Assembly: GCF_030143255.1 (NCBI RefSeq)
Contig: NZ_JARJNR010000004.1
Coordinates: forward strand, 186,001-250,000
Length of the DNA: 64,000 bases
Reading direction: 5' to 3'
Source of the DNA: Frigidibacter sp. SD6-1
GTDB lineage: Bacteria; Pseudomonadota; Alphaproteobacteria; Rhodobacterales; Rhodobacteraceae
Shown here: positions 43,775 to 53,742 of the stretch, piece after piece
Layout: the number at the start of each line of letters is the position of its first letter
Position numbering within the stretch: the first letter of the stretch is position 1
Made by a program: the position numbers and the translations under genes
Notes under the pieces: model-generated
Told to the model about the DNA's origin: nothing
The model's input: only the letters and a program-made list of their open reading frames with translations
Database searches by the model: none

Positions 43775-45010
43775 TCAGCCGCGTGCCGCCCTGATCCAGG
43801 CGACGATCTTCTGCCGCTCTTCCGGCTCCATGAACGAGGAATTGGCGGGCGGCATGGCGTGGGTCACGCCCGACTGGATGTAGATGCGCCGGGCTTCATT
43901 GGCGATCTGTTCGGGGGTCTCGAGGATCACGCCCTTGGGCGCCCAGTGGATGCCCTCAAAGCCCGGCTCGGCGGCGTGGCACATGGAGCAGCGGCCGAGG
44001 ATGATGTCCTGTGCCTCAGTGAACCCATCGGCGGCGGCGTAGCGGGCGCCTTCAGGGGTAAGCTCGACGGCGCCCTGTTCCTCGCCCTCCGCCGCCTTGT
44101 AGAGAGGCGCGGTCGAAAGCCAGGCGATGGCGAGGAAGAGAAGCACGGTCGCCAGCCATGTCCAGTGCGGGTTGCCTTTCCGCGCGTGGTGGCTGTTGAA
44201 CCAGTGCCGGATGGTGACGCCCATCAGGAAGACGAGCGACGCGATGAGCCAGTTCCATTCGGTCGCGAAGGCCAGCGGGTAATGGTTCGACAGCATCATG
44301 AAGATGACCGGCAGCGTCAGGTAATTGTTGTGGGTCGAACGCTGCTTGGCGATCTTGCCGTATTTGGCGTCCGGCGTGCGGCCCGCGATCAGGTCGGCGA
44401 CCACGACCTTCTGGTTGGGGATGATGATCCAGAAGACATTGCCGGACATGATCGTCGCGGTGAAGGCGCCCAGATGCAGGAGCGCGGCGCGGCCGGAGAA
44501 AACTGAAGTGTAGAAATAGGCCATCCCCACAAGGATCACGAAAAGACCGATCATCAGGCGGGTATTGTCGTCGCCGAAGCGCGACTTGCAGATCTGGTCA
44601 TAGGCGACCCAGCCGAAGGCGAGCGAGCCGAGCGAGATGCCGATCGCCTGCCAGGTGGTCAGTTCGCGGACTTCGGGGTCCACGAGATAAAGGTCGGCGC
44701 CGAGGTAATAGACGAGGCAGAGAAGCGCGAACCCGGAAATCCAGGTCATGTAGCTTTCCCATTTGAACCAGACGAGGTCGCCGGGCATCCGGTCGGGCGC
44801 CACGAGGTATTTCTGGATATGGTAGAAGCCGCCGCCATGGACCTGCCATTCCTCGCCGTCCGCGCCGGACGCCAGATTGCGGTCGCGGTGCAGCCCGAGG
44901 TCGAGCGCGATGAAATAGAAGGACGAGCCGATCCAGGCGATCGCCGTGATGACATGCAGCCAGCGGACCGCGAATTCCAGCCATTCGCCGAGGACGATGA
45001 AATCATACAT
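43775..45010 (-). CDS. puuD: Membrane urate hydroxylase PuuD
   Basis: Integral-membrane urate oxidase forming 5-hydroxyisourate and passing electrons to a cytochrome c part. The 411-residue protein starts FAVRWLHVITAIAWIGSSFYFIALD, with about eight membrane helices containing conserved histidines, and ends in a fused cytochrome c domain with the heme motif CSMCH (around residue 343) and a late methionine (HAMPPANSS). AGGGACC precedes the ATG. No other purine genes lie here. A LysR gene diverges from it. Confidence 0.95.
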   Translation of the reverse strand: MYDFIVLGEWLEFAVRWLHVITAIAWIGSSFYFIALDLGLHRDRNLASGADGEEWQVHGGGFYHIQKYLVAPDRMPGDLVWFKWESYMTWISGFALLCLVYYLGADLYLVDPEVRELTTWQAIGISLGSLAFGWVAYDQICKSRFGDDNTRLMIGLFVILVGMAYFYTSVFSGRAALLHLGAFTATIMSGNVFWIIIPNQKVVVADLIAGRTPDAKYGKIAKQRSTHNNYLTLPVIFMMLSNHYPLAFATEWNWLIASLVFLMGVTIRHWFNSHHARKGNPHWTWLATVLLFLAIAWLSTAPLYKAAEGEEQGAVELTPEGARYAAADGFTEAQDIILGRCSMCHAAEPGFEGIHWAPKGVILETPEQIANEARRIYIQSGVTHAMPPANSSFMEPEERQKIVAWIRAARG

Positions 45011-45148
45011 GATGGTCCCTCCCGTTGACCTCAGCCTAGCGCGGCCGTCATCTTCGTCATATTGCGATTAATGCCTTATGACTTTCAAAGATATTCTGAT
45101 AATCTGGCCGCAAGCCCGCTCAGGGCGCCGGGTCGGGGAGGGCCGGGA

Positions 45149-46093
45149 ATGTCTTACGTCAACAATATCAAGATGTTCGTGCGCGTCTTTGAGCTTGGCT
45201 CGATGTCCGCCGCCGCGCGCGATCAGCGCACTTCGCCCGCCGTCGCCTCGGCCAGGGTGGCGGAACTGGAGAAACATCTGGGCGTGCGGCTCTTCAACCG
45301 CACGACGCGGCGTCTGCAGCCCACCGAGAACGGGCGGCTTTTCTACGACGGCGCCCGCAAGGTGCTGGAGGCGATCGACGATGCGGAAGCGGCGGTCATG
45401 GCCTCGACCCTCAACCTGCGCGGCTCGATCTTCGTCGCGGCGCCCTTGGGCGTCGGGCGGCGCTTCATCGCGCCGCATGTACCGGCCTTCAAGGACGATT
45501 ACCCCCAGATCGACGTGCGGCTCAGGCTCTCGGACCGCAAGATCGACGTGGTGGGCGAGGGGCTCGACATGGCCTTCCACATGGGGACGCTCGAAGACAG
45601 CACGCTGAAACTGCGCGTGGTGGCCGATTGCCCGCGCGTCCTGTGCGCGGCACCCTCCTACATCGAGCGGCGCGGGATGCCGGAAGGCGGCGAGGCCCTG
45701 GTGCGCGACCGCCATGACTGCCTGAACCTGCGCTTCCCGGGCGCCCGCGAATTTCAGTGGACTTTGGTCACGCCCGAGGGGCCGCGGCGGTTCGAGGTGA
45801 CCGGGCCGTTCGAGACCGACGATGGCGATGTCTTGACGATATGGGCACTCGACGGGCGCGGGATCATCATGAAACCGGTCTTCGAGATCGCCGAGCATCT
45901 GAAGTCCGGCGCGCTTGTTCCCGTCGCCCGCGCCACGCCGCCCGTACCGGTGCAGCTTTCGTGCCTGACCCAGCACCGGCGCTTGCGCGACCCCAAGATC
46001 CGCACCTTCACCGATTTCATCGTCGCCCGCTGCCGCGCCGATCTGCAGCGCGAGATCGAGGGTCTGGAAACCTTCGCCTCCGGCGCGGTCTGA
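45149..46093 (+). CDS. LysR family transcriptional regulator next to puuD
   Basis: A 314-residue LysR regulator: MSYVNNIKMFVRVFELGSMS then AARDQRTSPAVASARVAELEKHLGVRLFNRTTRRLQPTE as the DNA-binding part, and a substrate domain typical of the CrgA/AaeR branch (GEGLDMAFHMGTL, FPGAREFQW). GGGAGG precedes the ATG at 45149. The gene is divergent from puuD across 138 AT-richer bases, so control of urate oxidation is plausible but not shown. Confidence 0.93.
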   Translation: MSYVNNIKMFVRVFELGSMSAAARDQRTSPAVASARVAELEKHLGVRLFNRTTRRLQPTENGRLFYDGARKVLEAIDDAEAAVMASTLNLRGSIFVAAPLGVGRRFIAPHVPAFKDDYPQIDVRLRLSDRKIDVVGEGLDMAFHMGTLEDSTLKLRVVADCPRVLCAAPSYIERRGMPEGGEALVRDRHDCLNLRFPGAREFQWTLVTPEGPRRFEVTGPFETDDGDVLTIWALDGRGIIMKPVFEIAEHLKSGALVPVARATPPVPVQLSCLTQHRRLRDPKIRTFTDFIVARCRADLQREIEGLETFASGAV

Positions 46094-46105
46094 GCGGGCG
46101 CGCGG

Positions 46106-46999
46106 TCAGGGCAGGTCCCGGTCCTCGTCGAAAGCCGCGCGCAGCCAGGCCGCAAAAAGCTCGGCCTCGGGCTTGCGCGGCGCCGTGCGCGCGCCCTGTG
46201 CCAGAAAATGCGCCTGGGCGAAGGGAATGGGCGCGCCCGCGAGCCTGATCCGGGCGCCGGATGCAATCGCCTGCCGGGCAAAGCGCGTCACGATCATTGC
46301 CCGCCCGCCACCCGCCGCGGCAAGCGCCAGCGCCGCCGCCGTCGTGTCGACCGACAGGCGCTTGCCCCTGGCTGGTCCGCTGATGCCCAGGCTGGCGATA
46401 TAGTTGGCCCAGCTGTCCTCATATCCGAGGATGCGGATCAAGGGCGCCGCCAGCAGCAGATCGGGCCGCCCGGTCAGATCGCCCGCGTCAGCATCCGCAA
46501 CCGGAACGACCGTCTCGGTCGACAGCCGTTCCGCGCCGGGCTCGATCTGGCCTGCGGTGGCCAGCTTGATGTCGATGTCCACATCCTCTTCGCCAGCCGA
46601 ACTGGCCCAGATGGTCGAGACGAGGCGGAGGTTGATGTCGGGATGGGCGGCCATGAAGGCAGGCAGGCGCGGCGCGAGCCACAGCGAGACGGTCGAGATC
46701 GGCGCACGGACCGTCAGGGTCTGGGTGGTGGCCGGACCGAACAGGCTGACGGTGGCGAGGTTCATCTCGCCGATCGCGGCCCGGACCGACATCGCATAGG
46801 CCTCGCCCACGTCGGTCAGCGCCAGATGGCGCGGGTTGCGTCGGAAAAGCTGGCATTGCAGCGTTTCCTCAAGCGCCTTGATATGCAGGCTGACGGCGGT
46901 CTGGGTCAGCCCCAGCTCCTTGCCCGCTTCGGTGAAGTTCAAGAGCCGCGCCGCTGCCTCAAAGCTGCGCAGCCAGATCAGGTTCGGCAGGCGTTGCAT
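46106..46999 (-). CDS. LysR family regulator, GcvA-like branch, next to cupin gene
   Basis: A 297-residue LysR regulator of the GcvA/AmpR branch: LPNLIWLRSFEAAARLLNFTEAGKELGLTQTAVSLHIKALEETLQCQLFRR (in parts), then an effector domain with APISTVSLWLAPRLPAFM. An upstream ATG at 47044 lacks a good ribosome site; AGGGAT is before the ATG at 46999. It is divergent from the small cupin gene. In Ruegeria the DMSP lyase gene dddW has a divergent LysR regulator, a similar arrangement. Confidence 0.93.
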   Translation of the reverse strand: MQRLPNLIWLRSFEAAARLLNFTEAGKELGLTQTAVSLHIKALEETLQCQLFRRNPRHLALTDVGEAYAMSVRAAIGEMNLATVSLFGPATTQTLTVRAPISTVSLWLAPRLPAFMAAHPDINLRLVSTIWASSAGEEDVDIDIKLATAGQIEPGAERLSTETVVPVADADAGDLTGRPDLLLAAPLIRILGYEDSWANYIASLGISGPARGKRLSVDTTAAALALAAAGGGRAMIVTRFARQAIASGARIRLAGAPIPFAQAHFLAQGARTAPRKPEAELFAAWLRAAFDEDRDLP

Positions 47000-47026
47000 G
47001 GGTATCCCTAAAAATTCTTGGGTATC
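47000..47026. promoter_or_regulatory. GGGTATC direct repeat in LysR-cupin intergenic region
   Basis: GGGTATC occurs at 47000 and again at 47020, 20 bases apart (about two helical turns), in an AT-rich gap between divergent genes. This spacing suits a LysR tetramer site. Binding is inferred. Confidence 0.4.
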
Positions 47027-47103
47027 ATGGCCAATATTACTCATTTCTCTTTGCCATTCAAACCCGTCATACCGGAGCCAGGCCGCAAGACCGGCCGGAC
47101 GGA

Positions 47104-47607
47104 ATGATGAATGGACGGAAGGATCGCGCAGTGCCCGCTCAAGCTCTGGTCAAAGAGACTGCCCCGGAAAGTGCCAACCAGAACGATGCCCCGGCTGCTG
47201 GTTTTGTGCGCAATCTTGCCGACCTGCCCGCCGAGGGCGGCGTCGATCCGGTCTTCGGCAACGTGACCTGGCGCACCCTGATCTCGTCCGACCGCACCCG
47301 GTCGAACGACCTGGTGCTGGGCGTGGCCGAATTTCCTCCGCACGGCATGCTGAACCTGCACCGCCATGAGCCGCCGGAATTCTACTTCTGTCTCTCGGGC
47401 TCCGGCACCGTGATGATCGACGGGCGCGCCCATGTGGTCGCGGCAGGCGCGGCGGTCTATATCCCCGGCAATGCCGAACATGGCGTGCAGGCCGGTGCCG
47501 ATGGTCTGGCCTTCGCCTATGGTTTCGCCAAGGACGCCTTCGGCGATGTCAGCTACCAGTTTTCGGCACCGGGCAATGTGCTTGCGTTCGAGGCGCCGGG
47601 CGCCTGA
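47104..47607 (+). CDS. Small cupin protein, possible DddW-type DMSP lyase
   Basis: A 167-residue single-cupin protein. Metal ligands are His86, His88, Glu92 (LHRHEPPEF) and His126 (PGNAEHGV), with Tyr94 two residues after the glutamate. I recall the DMSP lyase DddW using His-x-His-x3-Glu-x-Tyr and a histidine 40 residues after the first; the spacing here is the same. The divergent LysR regulator also fits. But many cupins share this geometry, so generic cupin is the safe call. An N-terminal extension of about 45 residues precedes the barrel. No acu or other DMSP genes are adjacent. Confidence 0.75.
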   Translation: MMNGRKDRAVPAQALVKETAPESANQNDAPAAGFVRNLADLPAEGGVDPVFGNVTWRTLISSDRTRSNDLVLGVAEFPPHGMLNLHRHEPPEFYFCLSGSGTVMIDGRAHVVAAGAAVYIPGNAEHGVQAGADGLAFAYGFAKDAFGDVSYQFSAPGNVLAFEAPGA

Positions 47608-47710
47608 TCGCGCGCCCGCGCGTCCGCGCAGCCGGACAGCGGCGGTCGCGCTGCCCCTTTTCGCCCGGTGTCAGTTGGCCTAAGGCTTCGGTCAGCAAGG
47701 GAGGGCGGTG

Positions 47711-49111
47711 ATGATTCCGGTCACGGGCTACGAGGGCCAGCGGGTCGCGGTACTGGGGCTCGGCCGGTCCGGCCTCGCGACGGCGCGCGCGCTTCGGGAC
47801 GGGGGGGCGGAAACGCTTCTGTGGGACGACGCGCCCGAGGCGCGCGCCAAGGCCGAGGCGGAAGGGTTCGCGCTGACCGACCTCACCCGTGACGCCGCCT
47901 GGGCGGGGCTGGCGCTTCTCGTCACCTCGCCCGGCATTCCGCATCTCTACCCCCATCCCAACCGCCATATCGCCCGCGCGCTCGCCGAAGGCGTGCCGGT
48001 CGACAATGACATCGGGCTTTTCTTCCGCTCCTGGGCGACCGCCGACTGGGACCGGTTCGATCAGGCCCCGAAAGTGGTCGCGGTGACCGGATCGAACGGC
48101 AAATCGACGACGACGGCGCTTGTCCACCATATCCTGAAGGTCGCCGGGCGACCGACACAGATGGCGGGCAATATCGGCACGGGCGTCCTGACCATCGACC
48201 CGGGCCGGGACGGCGAGGTGGTAGTGCTGGAACTGTCCTCCTACCAGACCGAGCTTGCCCGCGCGCTGACCCCCGATATCGCGATCTTCACCAACCTCTC
48301 GCCCGACCATCTCGACCGTCACGGCGGCAAGGGCGGCTATTTCGCCGCCAAGGCCCGGCTCTTCACGCAAGGCGGTCCCGACCGCGCGGTGATCGGCGTG
48401 GACGAGGTCGAAGGCGCGTTTCTGGCAAATCAGTTGTCGGCGGGCATGGCCGACGACCGGGTGATCCGCGTCTCCTCGGGCCAGAAGCTGGAAGGCGCGG
48501 GCTGGACCGTCTTTGCCCGCAAGGGCTTTCTCGCCGAGTGGCGCAAGGGGCGCCAGGTCGCCTCGATCGATCTGAGGGATATCCGGGGTCTGCCCGGCGC
48601 CCACAATCACCAGAACGCCTGCGCCGCCTATGCGGCGGCGCGCGCGCTCGGGCTGGCGCCGAAACTGATCGAACAGGCCTTGCGCAGCTTCGAAGGCCTG
48701 CCGCATCGCAGCCAGATCGTGGGCGAGAGGGGCGGGGTGCGGTTCGTGAACGATTCCAAAGCCACCAACGTCGACAGCGCGGCAAAGGCCCTGCAGGCCT
48801 TCGAAAGGATCCGCTGGATCGCGGGCGGCCTTGGCAAGGAAGGCGGCATCGCCGCGTTGAAACCTTTCCTCGGCTCGGTGGTGAAGGCCTATCTCATCGG
48901 CCATTCGGCGCGCGATTTCGCGCTGGAACTGGGCGAGACCCCGCACGAGATATGCGAAACGATGGAGCGTGCCGTCGCCCGCGCGGCAGAGGAAGCGCTT
49001 GACGGCGAAACCGTGCTCCTTGCCCCCGCCGCCGCCTCCTTCGACCAGTATCCGAACTTCGAGAAACGCGGCGAGGATTTTACCGCCCATGTCAGGGCGC
49101 TTATCGCCTGA
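47711..49111 (+). CDS. murD: UDP-N-acetylmuramoylalanine-D-glutamate ligase MurD
   Basis: Adds D-glutamate to UDP-MurNAc-L-Ala in cytoplasmic peptidoglycan precursor synthesis. The 466-residue protein has the N-terminal Rossmann-like [21 protein letters not shown] loop GSNGKSTTT (127-135), [11 protein letters not shown] with the catalytic-site residues, and the C-terminal [11 protein letters not shown] motif. GTG 47708 is also possible, but GGAGG is better spaced for ATG 47711. It is the first dcw gene in the window; mraY and murF are not upstream as they usually are. Confidence 0.97.
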   Translation: MIPVTGYEGQRVAVLGLGRSGLATARALRDGGAETLLWDDAPEARAKAEAEGFALTDLTRDAAWAGLALLVTSPGIPHLYPHPNRHIARALAEGVPVDNDIGLFFRSWATADWDRFDQAPKVVAVTGSNGKSTTTALVHHILKVAGRPTQMAGNIGTGVLTIDPGRDGEVVVLELSSYQTELARALTPDIAIFTNLSPDHLDRHGGKGGYFAAKARLFTQGGPDRAVIGVDEVEGAFLANQLSAGMADDRVIRVSSGQKLEGAGWTVFARKGFLAEWRKGRQVASIDLRDIRGLPGAHNHQNACAAYAAARALGLAPKLIEQALRSFEGLPHRSQIVGERGGVRFVNDSKATNVDSAAKALQAFERIRWIAGGLGKEGGIAALKPFLGSVVKAYLIGHSARDFALELGETPHEICETMERAVARAAEEALDGETVLLAPAAASFDQYPNFEKRGEDFTAHVRALIA

Positions 49112-49319
49112 CGGTCCCGCCGGTCGGCCGACTCCTCGGTCCCTTGCAGGCCCTACTCGCCGGGGTGGCCAGCGAGGAGAGCGCGCAAGGGCTTGACGAG
49201 CGGCCCGTCGCGGCGGGCGCCGGGACCGGGGCTTTCCCCTTTCCATGCGGGTGAAATCGCGATAGGTTTTGCGATGAGACCCGGACAACGGGCGAGGCAC
49301 AGGCAGTGAGAGCGGTCAG

Positions 49320-50486
49320 ATGACGGAAATGGTGTTCGGCACCGCGCCTTCGCGCGCGGGCGATCCGGTTCTTCCACGCTGGTGGCGGACGATCGACCGG
49401 GTGACGCTTGGCCTTGTCTTCGCGCTCTTCGGGGTGGGGCTTCTTCTCGGCCTCGCGGCCTCGGTGCCACTCGCCGAAAAGAACGACCTGCCGCCCTATT
49501 ATTACGTGACGCGCCAGCTGTTCTTCGGGGGCATGGCGCTTGCCGCGATGATCGGCTGTTCGATGCTGCCCGTCGCCCTCGTCCGCCGTCTCGGCGTCCT
49601 CGGGTTCGCGGCGTCCTTCATCGCGCTTCTCTTCCTGCCGGTCCTTGGCACCGATTTCGGCAAGGGCGCCATCCGCTGGTATTCGCTGGGCTTCGCCTCC
49701 TTCCAGCCGTCGGAGTTCCTGAAGCCCGGCTTCGTCATCCTTTGCGCCTGGCTGATGGCGGCGGCGCAGGATCTGGGCGGTCCGCCCGGGCGGCTTTATT
49801 CCTTCCTCGTGGCCTCCGTCGTGGTGATCCTTCTCGCGCTCCAGCCCGATTTCGGTCAGGCCTGCCTGGTTCTCTTCGCCTGGGGCGTGATGTATTTCGT
49901 CGGCGGCGCGCCGATCATCCTTCTGATGCTCGTGGGCGGGCTTGTGGTGGGCGGCGGTATCACCGCCTATTCGGCGTCGGAACATTTCGCCCGCCGGATC
50001 AACGGGTTCCTCTCGACCGAGATCGACCCGCGCACCCAGATCGGCTATGCGACGAACGCCATACAGGAAGGCGGCTTCTTCGGTGTCGGCGTGGGGCAGG
50101 GGACGGTGAAATGGACCCTTCCGGACGCGCATACCGATTTCATCATCGCCGTCGCGGCAGAGGAGTTCGGCCTCATCCTCGTCGGCATCATCATCGCGCT
50201 TTACATGGCGATCACCGTGCGTTCGCTCATCCGGCTGATGCGCGAACGCGACCCGTTCACGCGCCTCGCGGGCACGGGTCTGGCCTGCGCCTTCGGCGTG
50301 CAGGCGCTGATCAACATGGGCGTCGCCGTCCGGCTTCTGCCCGCCAAGGGCATGACCCTGCCCTTCGTCTCCTACGGCGGCTCGTCCGTCATCGCCTCGG
50401 GCATCGCCGTCGGCATGCTTCTGGCGCTCACCCGCCGCCGCCCGCAGGGCCGGATGGCCGAGATCCTTCTGAAGCGGGGCCGGTGA
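49320..50486 (+). CDS. ftsW: Peptidoglycan glycosyltransferase FtsW
   Basis: SEDS-family septal transglycosylase polymerising lipid II at division. The 388-residue protein has about ten helices and the SEDS motifs: [31 protein letters not shown] with the catalytic-type aspartate, [25 protein letters not shown] and [18 protein letters not shown] 208-base gap without a recognised gene separates it from murD. Its stop overlaps the murG start (TGATG). Confidence 0.96.
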   Translation: MTEMVFGTAPSRAGDPVLPRWWRTIDRVTLGLVFALFGVGLLLGLAASVPLAEKNDLPPYYYVTRQLFFGGMALAAMIGCSMLPVALVRRLGVLGFAASFIALLFLPVLGTDFGKGAIRWYSLGFASFQPSEFLKPGFVILCAWLMAAAQDLGGPPGRLYSFLVASVVVILLALQPDFGQACLVLFAWGVMYFVGGAPIILLMLVGGLVVGGGITAYSASEHFARRINGFLSTEIDPRTQIGYATNAIQEGGFFGVGVGQGTVKWTLPDAHTDFIIAVAAEEFGLILVGIIIALYMAITVRSLIRLMRERDPFTRLAGTGLACAFGVQALINMGVAVRLLPAKGMTLPFVSYGGSSVIASGIAVGMLLALTRRRPQGRMAEILLKRGR

Positions 50487-51610
50487 TGGCGGGCAGGCGT
50501 CAAAAACCTCCGCTCCTGCTGATCGCGGCGGGCGGAACAGGCGGACATATGTTCCCCGCCCAGGCGCTGGCGGAAGAGATGCTGAAGCGCGGCTGGCGGG
50601 TGCGGCTGTCGACCGATCCGCGCGGCGCGCGCTACACCGGCGGTTTCCCGCAGGCGGTCGAGGTCCGGCAGGTGCCCTCTGCCACCTTCGCGCGCGGCGG
50701 CATCGCCGCGAAGCTGATGGTGCCCCTGCGCATCGCCACGGGCGTCGCGCAGGTCCTCTGGCAGTCGCTTCTCGACCGGCCGAAAGTCGTGGTGGGCTTT
50801 GGCGGCTACCCGTCGATCCCGGCCTTGGGCGCGGCGGTGATCCTGCGCTTGCCGCGCATGATCCATGAACAGAACGGCGTCCTCGGCCGCGTCAACCAGG
50901 CCTTCGCCACGCGGGTCGAGGTCGTCGCCTGCGGCACATGGCCCACTGAGCTTCCCGAAGGCGCCTTCGGCCGCCAGGTCGGCAATCCGGTCCGCCAGGC
51001 CGTGGCCGATCGCGCGGCCGCCCCCTATATCCCGCCGGGCGATTATCCGATGAGCCTTGTGGTCTTCGGCGGCAGCCAGGGTGCGCGCATCATCTCCGAC
51101 ACCGTGCCCGCCGCCGTTGCCAAACTGCCCGAGGCGCTTCGCCGCAACATCCGCGTCGCCCATCAGGCCCGCGACGAGGATCGCGCCGCCGTCGAGGCGA
51201 CTTATGCGGCCGCGGGCATCAGGGCCGAAATCGCGCCCTTCTTCACCGACATGCCGCGCCGCATGGCCGAGGCGCAACTGGTGATCTGCCGCTCCGGCGC
51301 CTCCTCTGTCGCCGATCTGGCGATGATCGGGCGCCCCTCGATCCTCATCCCGCTCGCCGCCGCGATCCGCGACGAACAGACAGCCAACGCCCGCGGCCTC
51401 GTCTCGGCGGGCGCCGCCATCCTCATCCCCGAATCCCGGCTTGACTCCACCATGCTTGCGGGCCACATCGCCTCGGTCCTCGAAGACCCGGTCGCCGCCA
51501 CCCGCATGGCCCATGCCGCCCTGACCCAGGCCGTCCCGGACGCAACCGTGAAACTCGCGGCCCTCGTCGACGCGCTGGCCGCCCCCAAACCCCGGACCGA
51601 AGCGCCATGA
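50486..51610 (+). CDS. murG: Lipid II synthase MurG
   Basis: Membrane-associated GT28 glycosyltransferase that adds GlcNAc to lipid I. The 374-residue protein has [19 protein letters not shown] (residues 14-32), [35 protein letters not shown], and the UDP-GlcNAc site [21 protein letters not shown]. It shares one base with ftsW and overlaps murC as ATGA. Confidence 0.97.
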   Translation: MAGRRQKPPLLLIAAGGTGGHMFPAQALAEEMLKRGWRVRLSTDPRGARYTGGFPQAVEVRQVPSATFARGGIAAKLMVPLRIATGVAQVLWQSLLDRPKVVVGFGGYPSIPALGAAVILRLPRMIHEQNGVLGRVNQAFATRVEVVACGTWPTELPEGAFGRQVGNPVRQAVADRAAAPYIPPGDYPMSLVVFGGSQGARIISDTVPAAVAKLPEALRRNIRVAHQARDEDRAAVEATYAAAGIRAEIAPFFTDMPRRMAEAQLVICRSGASSVADLAMIGRPSILIPLAAAIRDEQTANARGLVSAGAAILIPESRLDSTMLAGHIASVLEDPVAATRMAHAALTQAVPDATVKLAALVDALAAPKPRTEAP

Positions 51611-53025
51611 ACGCCGCCACCAAACTGCCGCTCGAACTTGGCCCCATCCATTTTGTCGGCATCGGCGGCATCGGCATGTCGGGGATCGCCGAAGTGCTGA
51701 TCACGCTTGGCTATCGCGTGCAGGGATCGGACGCCAAGGCCTCGAAGATCACCGACCGGCTGGTGAAGCTTGGCGCCGCCTTCTTCGAAGGCCAGCGGGC
51801 GGAGAATATCGGCGAGGGCGTATCGGTTGTGGTGATTTCTTCCGCGATCAAGAAGGGCAACCCGGAGCTGGAAGAGGCGCGCCGCCGCGGCCTGCCGGTC
51901 GTCCGCCGGGCCGAGATGCTGGCCGAACTGATGCGGCTGCGCTCGAACGTCGCCATCGCCGGGACCCATGGCAAGACCACGACGACGACAATGGTCGCGA
52001 CGCTTCTCGACAAGGGCGGCTTCGATCCGACTGTGATCAACGGCGGCATCATCCATGCCTATGGCTCGAACGCGCGGGCGGGCGCGGGGGAATGGATGGT
52101 CGTGGAAGCCGACGAGTCGGACGGCTCCTTCAACCGCCTGCCCGCCACCATCGCCATCGTCACCAATATCGACCCCGAACATATGGAGCACTGGGGCACG
52201 ATCGAGGCCCTGCGCAAGGGCTTTTACGATTTCGTCTCGAACATCCCCTTCTACGGCCTTGCCGTCTGCTGCACCGACCATCCCGAAGTACAGGCTCTGG
52301 TCGGAAAGATCACCGACCGCCGCATCGTGACCTTCGGCTTCAACGCCCAGGCCGATGTCCGCGCCGTGAACCTGATGTTCGAAAATGGAAAGGCCCTGTT
52401 CGATATTCTGCTTCAGAACGAGGGCGAAGGTTCGAAAATCGAAGGCTGCACCCTGCCCATGCCGGGCGACCACAATGTCTCGAACGCATTGGCCGCCGTC
52501 GCGGTTGCCCGCCATCTCGGCATGAAGCGCGATGAAATCCGTGCCGCGCTTGCGGCCTTTGGCGGGGTGAACCGCCGCTTCACCCGCGTGGGCGAGGTCC
52601 TGGGCGGCGTCACGATCATCGACGATTATGGCCACCACCCGGTCGAGATCGCGGCGGTCCTGCGCGCCGCGCGGCAGGCCACCAAGGGCCGCGTCATCGC
52701 CATCCACCAGCCGCACCGCTACAGTCGGCTTTCGAACCTCTTCGAGGATTTCTGCACCTGCTTCAACGAGGCCGACGTGGTGGCCATCGCCGATGTCTAT
52801 GCGGCGGGCGAAGACCCGATCCCCGGCGCCTCGCGCGACGATCTGGTCCAGGGCCTCATCGCCCACGGCCACCGCCATGCCAGCGGCATCTCCGGCGAGG
52901 AGGAGCTTGCCCAGCTCGTCCGCGACCATGCGCGCCCCGGCGACATGGTCGTCTGTCTCGGCGCGGGCACGATCTCGACCTGGGCGAACAACCTGCCGGC
53001 AAGCCTGGGCGAGAGGGCCGCTTGA
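51607..53025 (+). CDS. murC: UDP-N-acetylmuramate-L-alanine ligase MurC
   Basis: ATP-dependent ligase adding L-alanine to UDP-MurNAc. The 472-residue protein has the dinucleotide-like [14 protein letters not shown] (residues 18-31), P-loop GTHGKTTTT (119-127), [21 protein letters not shown], and a C-terminal [10 protein letters not shown] motif. The start overlaps the murG stop by four bases. Followed 31 bases later by a small DUF2484 gene. Confidence 0.98.
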   Translation: MNAATKLPLELGPIHFVGIGGIGMSGIAEVLITLGYRVQGSDAKASKITDRLVKLGAAFFEGQRAENIGEGVSVVVISSAIKKGNPELEEARRRGLPVVRRAEMLAELMRLRSNVAIAGTHGKTTTTTMVATLLDKGGFDPTVINGGIIHAYGSNARAGAGEWMVVEADESDGSFNRLPATIAIVTNIDPEHMEHWGTIEALRKGFYDFVSNIPFYGLAVCCTDHPEVQALVGKITDRRIVTFGFNAQADVRAVNLMFENGKALFDILLQNEGEGSKIEGCTLPMPGDHNVSNALAAVAVARHLGMKRDEIRAALAAFGGVNRRFTRVGEVLGGVTIIDDYGHHPVEIAAVLRAARQATKGRVIAIHQPHRYSRLSNLFEDFCTCFNEADVVAIADVYAAGEDPIPGASRDDLVQGLIAHGHRHASGISGEEELAQLVRDHARPGDMVVCLGAGTISTWANNLPASLGERAA

Positions 53026-53056
53026 CCGGCCTCTCCACCCGCGCGGAGCCGCCGCG

Positions 53057-53314
53057 ATGAGCTACGCGCTCCTCGCAGCCTTCCTCTGGGTCCTCGCCGC
53101 GACCGTCACCGCGCTGTTGCCGATGCGCCGTCAGTTTCCGCCGGGCATCACGCTTCTGATCCTCGCGCCCGTGATCCTGATCTGGATCGGCGTCGAGCAC
53201 GGCCCCATCCCCGCGCTCCTCGGCCTCGCCGGGTTCCTTTCCATGTTCCGCCGACCACTTCTCTATTTCGCGCGCAAGGCGCTGGGGCGGCCAAGCGGCG
53301 AGGGGCGGGAATGA
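53057..53314 (+). CDS. DUF2484 membrane protein, first of a pair
   Basis: An 85-residue inner-membrane protein, MSYALLAAFLWVLAATVTAL, then GITLLILAPVILIWIGVEHG and LLGLAGFLSMFRRPL: three hydrophobic helices. DUF2484 proteins lie between murC and murB in Rhodobacterales, so a cell-wall or division role is plausible but unknown. Its stop overlaps the next gene's start as ATGA. Confidence 0.85.
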   Translation: MSYALLAAFLWVLAATVTALLPMRRQFPPGITLLILAPVILIWIGVEHGPIPALLGLAGFLSMFRRPLLYFARKALGRPSGEGRE

Positions 53315-53559
53315 ACTGGTCGCTTTGTGCCGCCCTTCTGTGGATCGTCACCGCCTGCTTCATCGGCGCGCTGCCCTCGCGCGACTATCACTGGCGCGCC
53401 GCCTATAGACTGATCGCCGTCGGCATCCCGATCCTCGGCTGGGTCACCTGGGCGAACGGCCCGGTCATGGGCCTGATCCTCCTCGCCGCCGCCGCCTCGA
53501 TCCTGCGCTGGCCGCTGATCTATCTCTGGCGCTGGGTCAGGCGGAAGGTGGCGGGATAG
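53311..53559 (+). CDS. DUF2484 membrane protein, second of a pair
   Basis: An 82-residue membrane protein, MNWSLCAALLWIVTACFIGALP, then YRLIAVGIPILGWVTWANGP and MGLILLAAAASILRWPLIYLW. Clearly a diverged paralogue of the preceding gene, with the same helix layout and R(W/R)PL(I/L)Y ending. Translationally coupled to it by a four-base overlap. Confidence 0.85.
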   Translation: MNWSLCAALLWIVTACFIGALPSRDYHWRAAYRLIAVGIPILGWVTWANGPVMGLILLAAAASILRWPLIYLWRWVRRKVAG

Positions 53560-53742
53560 GGCCGCCCGGCGCATCCCTCTGATCCTTTGTACAATTAACC
53601 TCTTCGCAAGAAATGTCGGGACGGATGCCATACGCATGCGGGACGCAAGACCGACACTTGCCATACGGCAATATCCGGCGAATCCAGTGGCTTACGCGCT
53701 CGCCCTTGCGTCCTGGCCCCGATCCCGGCTACTGACGGCAGC

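Noticed and set aside
49112-49319. Possible small gene or tRNA in the murD-ftsW gap
   Set aside because: No tRNA-like TTCGA loop or coding signal was seen in these 208 bases; it probably holds an ftsW promoter that I cannot delimit.
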